Source: Ruminococcus sp. (GTDB taxonomy: Bacteria > Bacillota > Clostridia > Oscillospirales > Ruminococcaceae). From it: a stretch of DNA of 64,000 nt. This document shows, piece by piece, positions 40,056-49,504 of the stretch. Position 1 is the first letter of the stretch. Each line of letters starts with the position of its first letter. Location: contig JAFYUM010000042.1 in NCBI GenBank assembly GCA_017558505.1, positions 1 to 64,000 of the forward strand, in the 5' to 3' direction. The notes under the pieces are model-generated. The model made no database searches, had not been told where the DNA came from, and was given only the letters and a program-made list of their open reading frames with translations. The position numbers and the translations under genes were made by a program.

Positions 40056-43000
40056 ATGAGGAATTCGATGATGAAAAACAGAATTGCGGCAATTGCTGCA
40101 TCCGCAGTTGTAAGCGTTTCTACTGTAAGCGGCACATTCAACAGCTTTGTTGCTCCAATGACAAGAAATATCTCAATTGCATATGCAGCAGAGGCAAGCG
40201 TGAAAATCAATGCCGCTGTAGGCTATGCAGAGGGTATGTACGCTACATGGGGCGCTGTTTCAGGTGCTTCCGGCTACAACGTTTATGTTGACGGTACTCA
40301 GATTGATTCTGAGCTTATCAGACAGTACAGCGGCTATATGAGAGCTGACGCTGTTGGTCTTAAGGCAGGCAGTCACACAATCAAGGTTGTTCCAATTATC
40401 GGCGGCTCACCTGACACATCAAAGGCTGCTGAGGCTACTGCAAGCGTTTATGCTCACGACAGAAGCGGCTTCGCTTTCAGCAACGGCAAGGCAATGGGTG
40501 CTTACAACGGTGACGGTACTCTTAAATCAGGTGCTGTTGTGGTTTATGTGACAAATGCAACAAAGGATTCAGTTTCCGCTAACATCGGCGGCACAACTGC
40601 TAAAGGTTTCCAGAATATTCTCAATGCCGCACAGGACAGCTCAACACCTGTATGTATCAGAGTTATCGGTAACATAACAGATCCCTCAACTCTTGATAAG
40701 GGCGATCTCCTTATTGATAAGACAAAGTGCGGTATTACAATTCAGGGTATCGGCTCAGATGCAACTCTCAACGGCTTCGGAATAAGAGTTAAAGGCTCAT
40801 CTGATGTTGAAATCTGCAACCTCGGTCTTATGAACTGTGACAGCTCAGAGGGCGATGCAGTCGGACTCCAGCAGGATAATGACCACGTATGGGTTCACAA
40901 TAACGATTTCTTCTATGGCGATCCGGGTTCAGATGCCGATCAGGTTAAGGGCGACGGTGCTCTTGATACTAAAAAATCCCAGTATGTAACACATTCCTAC
41001 AATCACTTCTGGGACTGCGGAAAAACTCACCTCAACGGAAACGGCGACACAACCCTCAACTATATTACATACCACCACAACTGGTATGACCATTCAGATT
41101 CCCGTCATCCCCTTGTACGTGTATCATCTGCGGTACATTGCTACAACAACTACTATGACGGCGTTGCAAAATACGGTATGATTGCAAGACTTAGCAGCTC
41201 TGTATTTGCAGAATCCAATTACTTCAAGGACACAAATAACCCTATTCTTATCTCTCAGCAGGGTACAGATATTGCTGACGGTGACCCAATTGCATCAGAT
41301 GCAGGCGGTATGATTAAATCCTACGGCAATATCTATGACAATACTGAAAAGCCCATTACTCATGCAGATTCTGCTACAGATTTCGACTGCTACGAGGCTT
41401 CAGCAGCATCAGAGGCTGTTCCCTCATCATATAAGACAAAGAAGGGCGGCACAAGCTACTCAAACTTCGATACAAGCAGCTCAATGTACAGCTATTCTGC
41501 TGATTCTGCCGCTGATGTTCCCTCTATCGTAATGGCAAAGGCAGGCCGTGTTGACGGCGGTGACTTTGACTGGGATTTCAGCGACCCATCAGAGGACAGA
41601 AATTATGATGTAATCTCAGGACTTAATTCTGCACTTGACTCCTATAAGGATTCAATCGTTGCTATTGGCTCAGGCTTCAAGGATGATATATCAAATCCTC
41701 CCACATCAACTCCTGTATCCACAGTCAAGCCCTCAACGTCTTCAACAACAACGAAGGCGTCCTCTCAGACCACGCCTGCACAGACAAATCCCACAACTCC
41801 TTCTGTGTCAGGCGGTCAGGTCCACAACTTTACAGCTAACGGACTTAACAGCTCATTCTTCACAATTTCAGGCAACCTTTCTACAAGTAAGGGAACTGTT
41901 ACATATGACGGCAAGACTCTTACCCAGTGTCTGAAAATGGAATCTGCTACAAGCATTTCCTTCAATGCAGGTTCAGCTGGAAAGCTTACCCTTGTTTTCG
42001 TTGAACCCTCCGCTACTGTAAAGGTTGACGGCACAAAATACACAGCAAGCAATGGTATTGTATCTGTTGACCTTAGTGCAGGTGAACATACAATTACTAA
42101 GGGCGATTCAACAAATCTTTTCTATATGGTATTCGGCGTTTCAGCAGGCTCATCCTCGACAACCGCAAGTCCCTCACAGCCTGTTCAGACTACTGTAACC
42201 ACAACTAAAAACAACACATCCTCTTCTACAACTGTTGTAAATCCTCCTGCATCCAGTTCATCAGGAATTGATAAAATTGTAGACGATGCAATCTATTGCT
42301 CACCTAACGGCACAGGCTCTGGTACAAAGGATTCCCCCACAGATGTTCTTTCAGCTATAAAGAACATCAAGGCAGGCGGTACTATATATCTTCTTGACGG
42401 TACATACAAATACGATTCCAGTATAATTATAGATTCTTCAAATAACGGCTCTGCAAACGCTTACAAGACAATTCAGGCTTATCCCGGCAACAGCGGAAAA
42501 GTTGTATTCGACTTCTCTGCACAGGCAGTAAGCGGCTCTAACCGCGGATTTGTCCTTGACGGTGATTACTGGCAGTTTGTAAACTTTGAGATTACCAAGG
42601 CTGGAGATAATGGTATGCTCCTTTCGGGTAACTACAACAGAATTGTAGAAATGGTATTCAACGACAATCAGGACACAGGATTACAGCTTTCACGTTATGA
42701 TACAAATGCTTCTACCGTTGCACAGTGGCCATCATACAATCTGGTTCTCAATTGCACATCAAAGAATAACTGTGATGATGCTACTATGGAAAATGCCGAC
42801 GGATTTGCTGCTAAGCTTACCTGTGGTGAGGGTAATGTATTTGACGGCTGCATGGCTTATAACAACTCTGATGACGGTTGGGATTTATATGCTAAAACAG
42901 AAACAGGCCCTATCGGTGTTGTAACTATCAAAAATAGTATTGCTTTCAGAAATGGATTTACTGAATTCGGCGAGGGCTATGGAGACTGCGACGGTAACGG

Positions 43001-43907
43001 CTTCAAACTTGGCGGTGCAGGCGTTGGTACTGCACATATCGTTGAAAACTGTCTTGCATTTGAAAATCTCAACTGCGGATTTACTGACAATAATAACCCC
43101 AAGCTGGGCAGCCTTAAAAATTGTACCGCTTACAATAACGGTGTAGGCGGCAACGGAAAGGCTAACTATATGGTATATCGCTGCTCATCATCAACAAAGC
43201 TTGATAACCTTATGTCATTCAACGACACAAGCAAGGTTTCAGACACAGGTGCAGCAGGTATAAAGATATCCAACGATAAATTTGTGGGCGTTATGAATAA
43301 TTCCGTCTACTACAATGGCAGCTATTACTTCGCAAAGAGTAATGTTTCCATGACAAACGGTGCAAAAATTGGTGATGTGGTTACAGTTCAGGCTTCTGAT
43401 TTCATCTCATTTTCAGTTCCGAAAATGGGTACGGACTTCCACACCGCATGGAGAGCTTCTGACGGTTCAATTAAGACAGGCAATTTTGCCGAATCCACAG
43501 GTACTTACGCAGCTCTCGGATATCACCTTGACGGAAAGGGTACTGCATCTGCTCTTACAGGACAGACAGGAGCAGCTGCATCTCAGCATACTACATCTAC
43601 TACACAGCCCACAACTGCTCCTACATCAGCACCTACAACAGTTCCCACAACTGTTCCTACAACAACTCCCGTAACTCCCTCAACAGGTCTTGCAGGTGAT
43701 GCAAACTGCGACGGCACGGTATCAATTGCTGATGCAGCTGCAATCCTCCAGTTCCTTGGAAATAATGATAAATATTCACTTTCTGAAAAAGGCGAAGCAA
43801 ATGCAGATGTATTCAACAGGGGTGACGGTCTTACAGTTGCAGATGCACTTTCAATTCAGAAATATGATGCAGGAATGATAAGTACACTTCCTGAATCTGT
43901 GCAGTAA
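40056..43907 (+). CDS. Cellulosomal bifunctional pectate lyase (PL1 + PL9) with dockerin
   Basis: Secreted enzyme of 1283 aa that cleaves polygalacturonate by beta-elimination with two catalytic modules. Order: signal peptide (to about 48), fibronectin III-like domain (about 40-120), PL1 lyase (about 135-520) with NDFFYGDPG and the catalytic/Ca region HSYNHFWDCGKTH near 313 and DSRHPLVRV near 347, Thr/Ser linker, a beta-sandwich CBM-like domain (about 588-695), second linker, PL9 lyase (about 738-1160) with parallel-beta-helix NGFKLGG near 981 holding the catalytic Lys, Thr/Pro linker, dockerin (about 1210-1283; GDANCDGTVSIADA and NRGDGLTVADALS). Start: ATG 40056, behind AAGGG; ATG 40071 with AGGA at 8 nt is an alternative. 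The dockerin is the same type as that of the GH9 enzyme. Confidence 0.93.
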   Translation: MRNSMMKNRIAAIAASAVVSVSTVSGTFNSFVAPMTRNISIAYAAEASVKINAAVGYAEGMYATWGAVSGASGYNVYVDGTQIDSELIRQYSGYMRADAVGLKAGSHTIKVVPIIGGSPDTSKAAEATASVYAHDRSGFAFSNGKAMGAYNGDGTLKSGAVVVYVTNATKDSVSANIGGTTAKGFQNILNAAQDSSTPVCIRVIGNITDPSTLDKGDLLIDKTKCGITIQGIGSDATLNGFGIRVKGSSDVEICNLGLMNCDSSEGDAVGLQQDNDHVWVHNNDFFYGDPGSDADQVKGDGALDTKKSQYVTHSYNHFWDCGKTHLNGNGDTTLNYITYHHNWYDHSDSRHPLVRVSSAVHCYNNYYDGVAKYGMIARLSSSVFAESNYFKDTNNPILISQQGTDIADGDPIASDAGGMIKSYGNIYDNTEKPITHADSATDFDCYEASAASEAVPSSYKTKKGGTSYSNFDTSSSMYSYSADSAADVPSIVMAKAGRVDGGDFDWDFSDPSEDRNYDVISGLNSALDSYKDSIVAIGSGFKDDISNPPTSTPVSTVKPSTSSTTTKASSQTTPAQTNPTTPSVSGGQVHNFTANGLNSSFFTISGNLSTSKGTVTYDGKTLTQCLKMESATSISFNAGSAGKLTLVFVEPSATVKVDGTKYTASNGIVSVDLSAGEHTITKGDSTNLFYMVFGVSAGSSSTTASPSQPVQTTVTTTKNNTSSSTTVVNPPASSSSGIDKIVDDAIYCSPNGTGSGTKDSPTDVLSAIKNIKAGGTIYLLDGTYKYDSSIIIDSSNNGSANAYKTIQAYPGNSGKVVFDFSAQAVSGSNRGFVLDGDYWQFVNFEITKAGDNGMLLSGNYNRIVEMVFNDNQDTGLQLSRYDTNASTVAQWPSYNLVLNCTSKNNCDDATMENADGFAAKLTCGEGNVFDGCMAYNNSDDGWDLYAKTETGPIGVVTIKNSIAFRNGFTEFGEGYGDCDGNGFKLGGAGVGTAHIVENCLAFENLNCGFTDNNNPKLGSLKNCTAYNNGVGGNGKANYMVYRCSSSTKLDNLMSFNDTSKVSDTGAAGIKISNDKFVGVMNNSVYYNGSYYFAKSNVSMTNGAKIGDVVTVQASDFISFSVPKMGTDFHTAWRASDGSIKTGNFAESTGTYAALGYHLDGKGTASALTGQTGAAASQHTTSTTQPTTAPTSAPTTVPTTVPTTTPVTPSTGLAGDANCDGTVSIADAAAILQFLGNNDKYSLSEKGEANADVFNRGDGLTVADALSIQKYDAGMISTLPESVQ

Positions 43908-43942
43908 TAATATGCCCGTTCCTTAAATATAATGATATACGG

Positions 43943-43973
43943 AAAAGAGAGTTCCTTCGGGAGCTCTTTTTTC
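43943..43973 (+). terminator. Pectate lyase gene terminator
   Basis: Imperfect AAAAGAGAGTTCC / GGGAGCTCTTTT stem with a TTCG loop and following T run. Confidence 0.7.
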
Positions 43974-43981
43974 TGTGCATA

Positions 43982-44016
43982 AATAAACCCCTATTGAAAA
44001 ACAATAGGGGTTTATT
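43982..44016. terminator. Perfect 15-bp inverted repeat between convergent genes
   Basis: AATAAACCCCTATTG / CAATAGGGGTTTATT arms with a five-base loop. T tracts are short on both sides, but the position between pectate lyase and cardiolipin synthase suggests a bidirectional terminator. Confidence 0.6.
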
Positions 44017-44053
44017 CATATGCAAATATGATTTCAGCTAACTTTAGTATTTC

Positions 44054-45631
44054 CTAAAACAATGGTGCTACAAATTTCAGAATCTGCCCCGAAATTTTAT
44101 AGAAAACCTTTTCTTTTTTTATGGTATCAAGCGTCACTTCACGGCATTTTTCAAGAGTTGCAGAAAAATCCGCTTCAATATCAGAAATGCAAGATGTCCT
44201 GTACATATACGCCGCACATTCAAAATGATGGTATAAACTACGATAATCAAGATTTATCGTTCCCACCACAGCCTTTTCATCATCACTTACAAAAATCTTT
44301 GAATGAACAAATCCAGGAGTATATTCATAGAGCTTTACACCTGCCTTTGTAAGCTCCTTATAATGAGTCTTTGCAAGGGCAAATGCCATTTTCTTATCAG
44401 GTATACCGGGAAGAATTATTTTAACATCAATCCCCCTCTGTGCCGCATATTTTATTGCATTTTCCATTTTACCGTCAAGTATGAGATATGGTGTCATAAT
44501 ATGAACATAGCTTGTAGCACGGTTCAGGATATCAATATACACATTCTCCCCTACTTTATCATCATCAAGAGGGCAATCCGCATACGGCATTACAAATCCG
44601 CTGCATTTCAGAAATTCTACAGGTTCAAGCCATTTTTCCCACTCTGGCTCTTTTTCCGAAATATTCCACATCTGCAAAAACATAAGTGTAAAGCTGCGTA
44701 CAGCCTCGCCCTTCAGCATTACTGCGGAATCCTTCCAATGTCCGAATCTTTCACGACGGTTTATATACTCATCAGCAAAATTAATTCCACCCGTAAATGC
44801 AGTTTTTCCGTCAATTACGAGGATTTTCCTATGGTCACGATAGTTATAATAAGTTGAAAGAAAAGGTGTTACAGGAGCAAATGCCTTGCACTTTATACCA
44901 AGCTCTGCCATCCGCTTGGGGTAATCATGGGTTAAGGTAGACATTTCACACATTCCGTCATACATAACACGGACTTCAACTCCCTGTGCCGCCTTTTCCT
45001 TTAGCTTTTCAAGGATTTTCCCCCACATAAAGCCCTCGGCAATTATGAAATATTCCACAAATATGAATTTTTCGGCTTTATCAAGTTCCTCTAAAACTGC
45101 TGCAAATTTTTCTTCACCGCTTGAATAAAATTCAGTTTCAGTATTGGTATATATAGGAAAACATCCTGTTCGGTTTACATAACGACATAAATCATCCGTT
45201 CCCGAAAAGGTCAGCTGAACGTCCTCCATAACACTCATATCCTGTGGAATTATTGTCTTTGTTTCCTTTATAAGAACATTAACACGCTTTTTGATAGCAA
45301 AATGCCCGAAGTCGGTCTGCGTCAGCAAGAGAAGTATCGTTCCCGGCACAGGAAAAACAAAGAAAATCATCATCCACGTAAGCTTTGCAGTGGAATCCAT
45401 TTCACAGTTGAAAAGCCATATAATCGCCACAGCTGTAAGTATACCGAAAAATATATGAAAATATGGGCTTGATTCATCAAAGTGAATGTACATTGATGCA
45501 ATAATGAAAATCTGTAAAACGAAAAGCAGCAGAATAATGAATAATCTGCTGAAAATGAGCTTAAAAAAACCTTTTTTCTGTTTCGGTATAAGTCTGAATA
45601 TTCCGTCATCAGGTATTTTTCTTTTAAACAT
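44054..45631 (-). CDS. cls: Cardiolipin synthase (phospholipase D type)
   Basis: 525-aa membrane enzyme that condenses two phosphatidylglycerol molecules to cardiolipin and glycerol. Two or three N-terminal helices (about 24-105) precede two PLD domains with intact HKD motifs: HRKILVIDGKTAFTGG near 260 and HSKIFVSDDEKAVVGTINLD near 440. It starts 8 bases inside the end of the galactokinase-like gene (ATG 45631, GGAG 6 nt upstream), so the two are coupled. The leftward operon is divergent from GH130. Confidence 0.93.
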   Translation of the reverse strand: MFKRKIPDDGIFRLIPKQKKGFFKLIFSRLFIILLLFVLQIFIIASMYIHFDESSPYFHIFFGILTAVAIIWLFNCEMDSTAKLTWMMIFFVFPVPGTILLLLTQTDFGHFAIKKRVNVLIKETKTIIPQDMSVMEDVQLTFSGTDDLCRYVNRTGCFPIYTNTETEFYSSGEEKFAAVLEELDKAEKFIFVEYFIIAEGFMWGKILEKLKEKAAQGVEVRVMYDGMCEMSTLTHDYPKRMAELGIKCKAFAPVTPFLSTYYNYRDHRKILVIDGKTAFTGGINFADEYINRRERFGHWKDSAVMLKGEAVRSFTLMFLQMWNISEKEPEWEKWLEPVEFLKCSGFVMPYADCPLDDDKVGENVYIDILNRATSYVHIMTPYLILDGKMENAIKYAAQRGIDVKIILPGIPDKKMAFALAKTHYKELTKAGVKLYEYTPGFVHSKIFVSDDEKAVVGTINLDYRSLYHHFECAAYMYRTSCISDIEADFSATLEKCREVTLDTIKKEKVFYKISGQILKFVAPLF

Positions 45632-46874
45632 AAAGCTCTCCGGCTGCTCCTTTTCTAAACTTCATAGCCTTTGTACTGCCCTGTCCGAAAATATTATCAA
45701 GGGTTTTAATATAATTGCCAACCATATAATCAGGTACAAATGAAATTACATACCCGCCATGAACTCTCACAGCACCGCTTCCGTTAAGATATCTTCGGCT
45801 AATGGATAACGCAAGTTTAAGTGAAGGCTGCATATTCTGCAGCATTATAGCAAATGATTTTCCGGAGAGATTTACAAGCTCCAGAAATTCATGAATCCTT
45901 CCGCCCTCAACTGCTTCAACTTCAAGAAATACACGTTTATTTTCCTCAAAGAAATAAATGGCACGGTTAACGGCTCTGTCACAGCATTTTTTTCGGATTT
46001 CTGCTATATTATCAAAAAAAGCGTCCTCATCAGCTTCACCAAGATATTCAACACCAATTGCATTTGCAACGGATTTCATATCATAGAGTATTTCCTTATA
46101 AGTGTCGGTGAAATTTTCATTGTTTTCACCAACGTCAACCAGACATACACTGTAACCTGATTTTGAAAAATCAAAATCCAATCTACGAATAACAGGATTG
46201 TGCGGATAATTAAGTTCAAAAGCAGCTATTCCACCTATAGCACATATAAGATAACTCTCAAGTCCGATTTCTTTTTCCATATATTTCTGCTCAACAAAAT
46301 GACCGATTTTTGCGATTTCAATTTCTGAAAGCCTTTTATCAGATGAATTATTGATAATATTTCCGATAAATATCTCAAATGCCACAGATGAAAAAAATCC
46401 ACTTTCCACAGGAATATCTGACATTATGTATGCGTCAAAACCGCTGCATATTATCCCCTTTGCAGCAAATTCAGAAATAATTTCTGCTGTCAGAGCACCA
46501 TATCCGCTGTATTTTTCAGCAATATCTGATAAATCAGACAAATCAATTTCAACGTGCTCAAAATCCTTTGAAAAAATACGTACGACATTTTCATTATGAT
46601 AGGCTACAAATCCAAGTATATCCGGAGTTACAGCAGCTGCCAGTACATTTCCATGCTGTTGTGCAGTGTGATTTCCTCCGATTTCAACTCTCCCGGGGAC
46701 AGAAAAAATGTGTATCTCCTCATGTAAAGGGTACAGCCGTGAAAAATTCTCCGCACAATTGAGATATCTTGCTCTCTGACGCAGAATTTCGCTGTCGGAC
46801 TCACTGTATACCTGCGAAAAAAGTTCGTCCATACCTCCGTTTGATATTTTATTAATAATTTCATAAATAGTCAT
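45624..46874 (-). CDS. Galactokinase-like GHMP protein with degenerate active site
   Basis: 416 aa, full length, clearly derived from the long Firmicute galactokinases (N-terminal extension, PGRVEIGG, HGNVLAAAV, FDFSKSGYSVCLVD). Three functional motifs have decayed. Sugar-binding HTD reads HTA (69-71, Asp to Ala). The ATP loop SGLSSSAA reads SGFFSSVA (158-165). The catalytic GLMDQ reads GLESY (204-208, Asp to Ser at 207). The GGGFAGT motif near 366 reads GGYVISF. Galactose phosphorylation is therefore unlikely; a binding or regulatory role, like yeast Gal3, or simple drift is possible. The gene is intact, so it is probably maintained. First gene of an operon with cls. Confidence 0.85.
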   Translation of the reverse strand: MTIYEIINKISNGGMDELFSQVYSESDSEILRQRARYLNCAENFSRLYPLHEEIHIFSVPGRVEIGGNHTAQQHGNVLAAAVTPDILGFVAYHNENVVRIFSKDFEHVEIDLSDLSDIAEKYSGYGALTAEIISEFAAKGIICSGFDAYIMSDIPVESGFFSSVAFEIFIGNIINNSSDKRLSEIEIAKIGHFVEQKYMEKEIGLESYLICAIGGIAAFELNYPHNPVIRRLDFDFSKSGYSVCLVDVGENNENFTDTYKEILYDMKSVANAIGVEYLGEADEDAFFDNIAEIRKKCCDRAVNRAIYFFEENKRVFLEVEAVEGGRIHEFLELVNLSGKSFAIMLQNMQPSLKLALSISRRYLNGSGAVRVHGGYVISFVPDYMVGNYIKTLDNIFGQGSTKAMKFRKGAAGELYV

Positions 46875-47031
46875 AAATTATCACCCATTTTTATTATACA
46901 CCTTTTAAATATAAAAATCCATAGTTTTCATTGAACTTTCATTCACAACAATGTTTTTATAAAGTTTATCTATATTATACTGTTAAAATGTGTGCAGTAT
47001 AGATATTTTTTCGGAACTGCATTTTAATAGC

Positions 47032-47060
47032 TTGACTTTAGCAAAAAAATAATGTATACT
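47032..47060 (+). promoter_or_regulatory. GH130 promoter
   Basis: TTGACT (47032-47037), 17 bp, TATACT (47055-47060). Confidence 0.6.
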
Positions 47061-47122
47061 TAAATTATAGTGAAAAACAACAGGATTTAATTGTATTTTA
47101 ATTAATTAAGGTGGTATATATT

Positions 47123-48142
47123 ATGGCTGATATAAAAATTATTGCCCCCCCGCTCCCTGATATGCCCTGGAGCGAAAAACCCGAAGGTTACACCGCACCA
47201 ATGTGGCGACACCCCGAAAATCCGATAATAAAAAGAAATCCCCTTCCTGATGTTGCCCGCATTTTCAACAGTGCTGTTATCCCCTACGAAAATGGATATG
47301 TGGGTGTTTTCAGAGGTGAACAACGTGACGGTATGCCTCACGTATATTTTGGCACAAGTGACAATGCACTTAACTGGAACTTTCAGGAAGAAAAAATTAA
47401 GTTTGTCGATGAGGAGGGAAATCCTTTCCAGCCAATTTATGCCTACGATCCCAGATTAATCAAAGTTGAAGATACTTATTATGCAATCTGGTGTCAGGAT
47501 ATGTACGGTGCAGCTATCGGCATGGCTAAAACAACTGATTTCAAAACATTTACACGAATTGAAAATCCTTTTTTGCCCTACAACCGCAATGCTGTGCTTT
47601 TCCCACGAAAAATAAACGGTAATTTTATAATGCTATCACGTCCCTGTGACAACGGACATACTGCATTTGGCGATATATTTGTAAGCGAAAGCCCTGATAT
47701 GATTTACTGGGGCAAGCACCGCCATGTAATGGGAAAATCCGACAACTGGTGGGAAAGTCTTAAAATCGGTGGCGGTGCAGCACCTATTGAAACAGATAAG
47801 GGGTGGCTGATTTTCTATCATGGAGTAGTCAACACCTGCAACGGTTATGTCTACAGCATAGGTGCGGCAATTCTTGACATCAATGAACCTTCAAGAGTTC
47901 TTCACCGCTGTTCACGCTATGTTCTCGCCCCTGAAGAATGGTACGAGGAGCGTGGTTTTGTCCCCAATGTATGCTTCCCCTGCTGTACTCTGCATGATTC
48001 CGCAACAGGCAGAATTGCACTTTACTACGGCTGCGCAGACAGCTATGTGGGTGTCGCATATACTACTGTCGAAGAAATATACAACTATATTTTAAAGTAC
48101 GACCTCCTTCAGAATGGAGATTCTTCGTTGGGCAAAAGATAA
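47123..48142 (+). CDS. GH130 beta-mannoside phosphorylase
   Basis: 339-aa cytosolic five-bladed beta-propeller enzyme that phosphorolyses beta-1,4-mannosides to mannose 1-phosphate, as known for Ruminococcus albus RaMP enzymes. Family features: RHPENPIIKRNPLPDVARIFNSAV-type N-terminus, GVFRGEQRDG near 74, catalytic Asp in YAYDPRLI near 110 and the AAPIETDKGWLIFYHGV block near 220. The short length favours the mannooligosaccharide phosphorylase subgroup (GH130_2) over the 390-aa mannosylglucose phosphorylases. ATG 47123 has AAGGTGG 9 nt before. Own promoter and terminator. Confidence 0.85.
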   Translation: MADIKIIAPPLPDMPWSEKPEGYTAPMWRHPENPIIKRNPLPDVARIFNSAVIPYENGYVGVFRGEQRDGMPHVYFGTSDNALNWNFQEEKIKFVDEEGNPFQPIYAYDPRLIKVEDTYYAIWCQDMYGAAIGMAKTTDFKTFTRIENPFLPYNRNAVLFPRKINGNFIMLSRPCDNGHTAFGDIFVSESPDMIYWGKHRHVMGKSDNWWESLKIGGGAAPIETDKGWLIFYHGVVNTCNGYVYSIGAAILDINEPSRVLHRCSRYVLAPEEWYEERGFVPNVCFPCCTLHDSATGRIALYYGCADSYVGVAYTTVEEIYNYILKYDLLQNGDSSLGKR

Positions 48143-48170
48143 AATTCTGTTGTTTTATGCCTTTTTACTC

Positions 48171-48202
48171 ATCCCTGCCATTTTTTGGGCAGGGATTTTT
48201 CG
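48171..48202 (+). terminator. GH130 terminator
   Basis: ATCCCTGCC / GGCAGGGAT stem (48171-48196) followed by five T. Confidence 0.85.
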
Positions 48203-48284
48203 TCAATATACACAATTCACACTGTTTATAATTGTTCAATAATAACTTGATTTGCCGTTTTTTTAGATTTTTCACAAAAAAGGC

Positions 48285-48313
48285 TTGCAGTTTTTTGTGA
48301 AATGTGATAAAAT
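48285..48313 (+). promoter_or_regulatory. Promoter of the Ddl-like/ywiB-like/argS cluster
   Basis: TTGCAG (48285-48290), 17 bp, TAAAAT (48308-48313). Confidence 0.55.
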
Positions 48314-48419
48314 AGATATGATAATTATTATCAATAGCTATGCTTTGACAATCCGATATTAACAATTACCAGTTAAATCAGGATAAATATTTTACCTTAA
48401 CAGTTGTAAGGAGTTTATT

Positions 48420-49493
48420 ATGGCAAAAATCAAGGCAGCCGTCATTTTCGGCGGTACGTCACAGGAACACGAATTATCTCTCGCTTCAGCCGCCGAAGTA
48501 ATCCGTAATATCCCTACGGATACCTACGAAGTCATTGCCGTGGGAATTACACGGAAAGGACACTGGCTCTACTTTCCCGGCGATGCTGACGAAATAGCCA
48601 ACGGAACATGGGAAACCAATCCCGACTGCACCTCCGCCATTCTTTCCCCTGATCCTCTCCACAGAGGTATAATAATTATGGAAAACGGCGAAACATCTGT
48701 AAGACGAATAGACGTTGTTCTTTCGCTTTTACAGGGAAAAAAATGTGCCGACGGAACAATACAGGCACTTCTTGAAATGTCAGGGATACCTTATGCAGGC
48801 TGCTCACTCCTGGCCTCCGCTTCGTGTATGGACAAATCCCATACTCATATGATTATGGACGACTACGGAATAAACACTGCACCATGGAAGCTTTTAACCC
48901 AGCGTGATATGAACCGCATTGACGAAAAATGTCTCGAAATCACCGACGCTATCGGTTTTCCCATGGCAGTCAAACCAGCCAACAGCGGATGCAGTGCAGG
49001 CACAAGTACTGCAAATAACTCCGACGAGCTTGTGACGGCAGTTAAACTTGCATTTTCCAACGATAATAAGGTTGTTGTTGAAAGATATATAAAGGGAAGA
49101 AAACTTGAAGTCGCAGTATGGGGATACGACACCCCAACAGCTTCAAACGTAGGGGAAATAATCTCCACCGACGCTGTGTACGATCCCACTGAAGTGCGAA
49201 AGAGTTCAGGTGACGACCTTGTAATTCCTGCTGATTTACCTGCGGAAACCACAAAGCTCGTCCGTGAAACAGCTGTCAGGGCATTCAAGGCAATGAACTG
49301 CAAAGGCTACTCACGAATTGATTTCTTCCTTGCCGAGGACGGCTCACTTCTCCTTAATAAAATAGGTACAGCACCGGGTATGCGTGAAAACAGCGTTTTC
49401 CCGAAACTTATGAAGGAATACGGGTTGGAGTTTTCAGAGGTTATTGATATGCTCCTTGAAGCGGCAATAGAAAATGCTGATAAATGCTATTAA
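48420..49493 (+). CDS. D-alanine-D-alanine ligase paralogue lacking metal ligands
   Basis: 357-aa ATP-grasp protein with the overall sequence of D-Ala-D-Ala ligase: FGGTSQEHELSLASA (10-24), LLASASCMDK (130-139), AVKPANSGCSAGTS (183-196), RIDFFL (299-304). Key parts have changed. The HGxxGEDG loop is QGKKCADG (105-112), GRE is GRK (226-228), and the Mg ligands of NExNT are NKIGT (313-317, Glu to Lys and Asn to Gly). Canonical ligation of two D-alanines is therefore doubtful. The reading frame is intact and the gene heads a cluster with a DUF1934 gene and argS, overlapping the former by its end. A different ligase must serve the cell wall. Confidence 0.85.
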   Translation: MAKIKAAVIFGGTSQEHELSLASAAEVIRNIPTDTYEVIAVGITRKGHWLYFPGDADEIANGTWETNPDCTSAILSPDPLHRGIIIMENGETSVRRIDVVLSLLQGKKCADGTIQALLEMSGIPYAGCSLLASASCMDKSHTHMIMDDYGINTAPWKLLTQRDMNRIDEKCLEITDAIGFPMAVKPANSGCSAGTSTANNSDELVTAVKLAFSNDNKVVVERYIKGRKLEVAVWGYDTPTASNVGEIISTDAVYDPTEVRKSSGDDLVIPADLPAETTKLVRETAVRAFKAMNCKGYSRIDFFLAEDGSLLLNKIGTAPGMRENSVFPKLMKEYGLEFSEVIDMLLEAAIENADKCY

Positions 49494-49504
49494 AGGTGAA
49501 TGAT

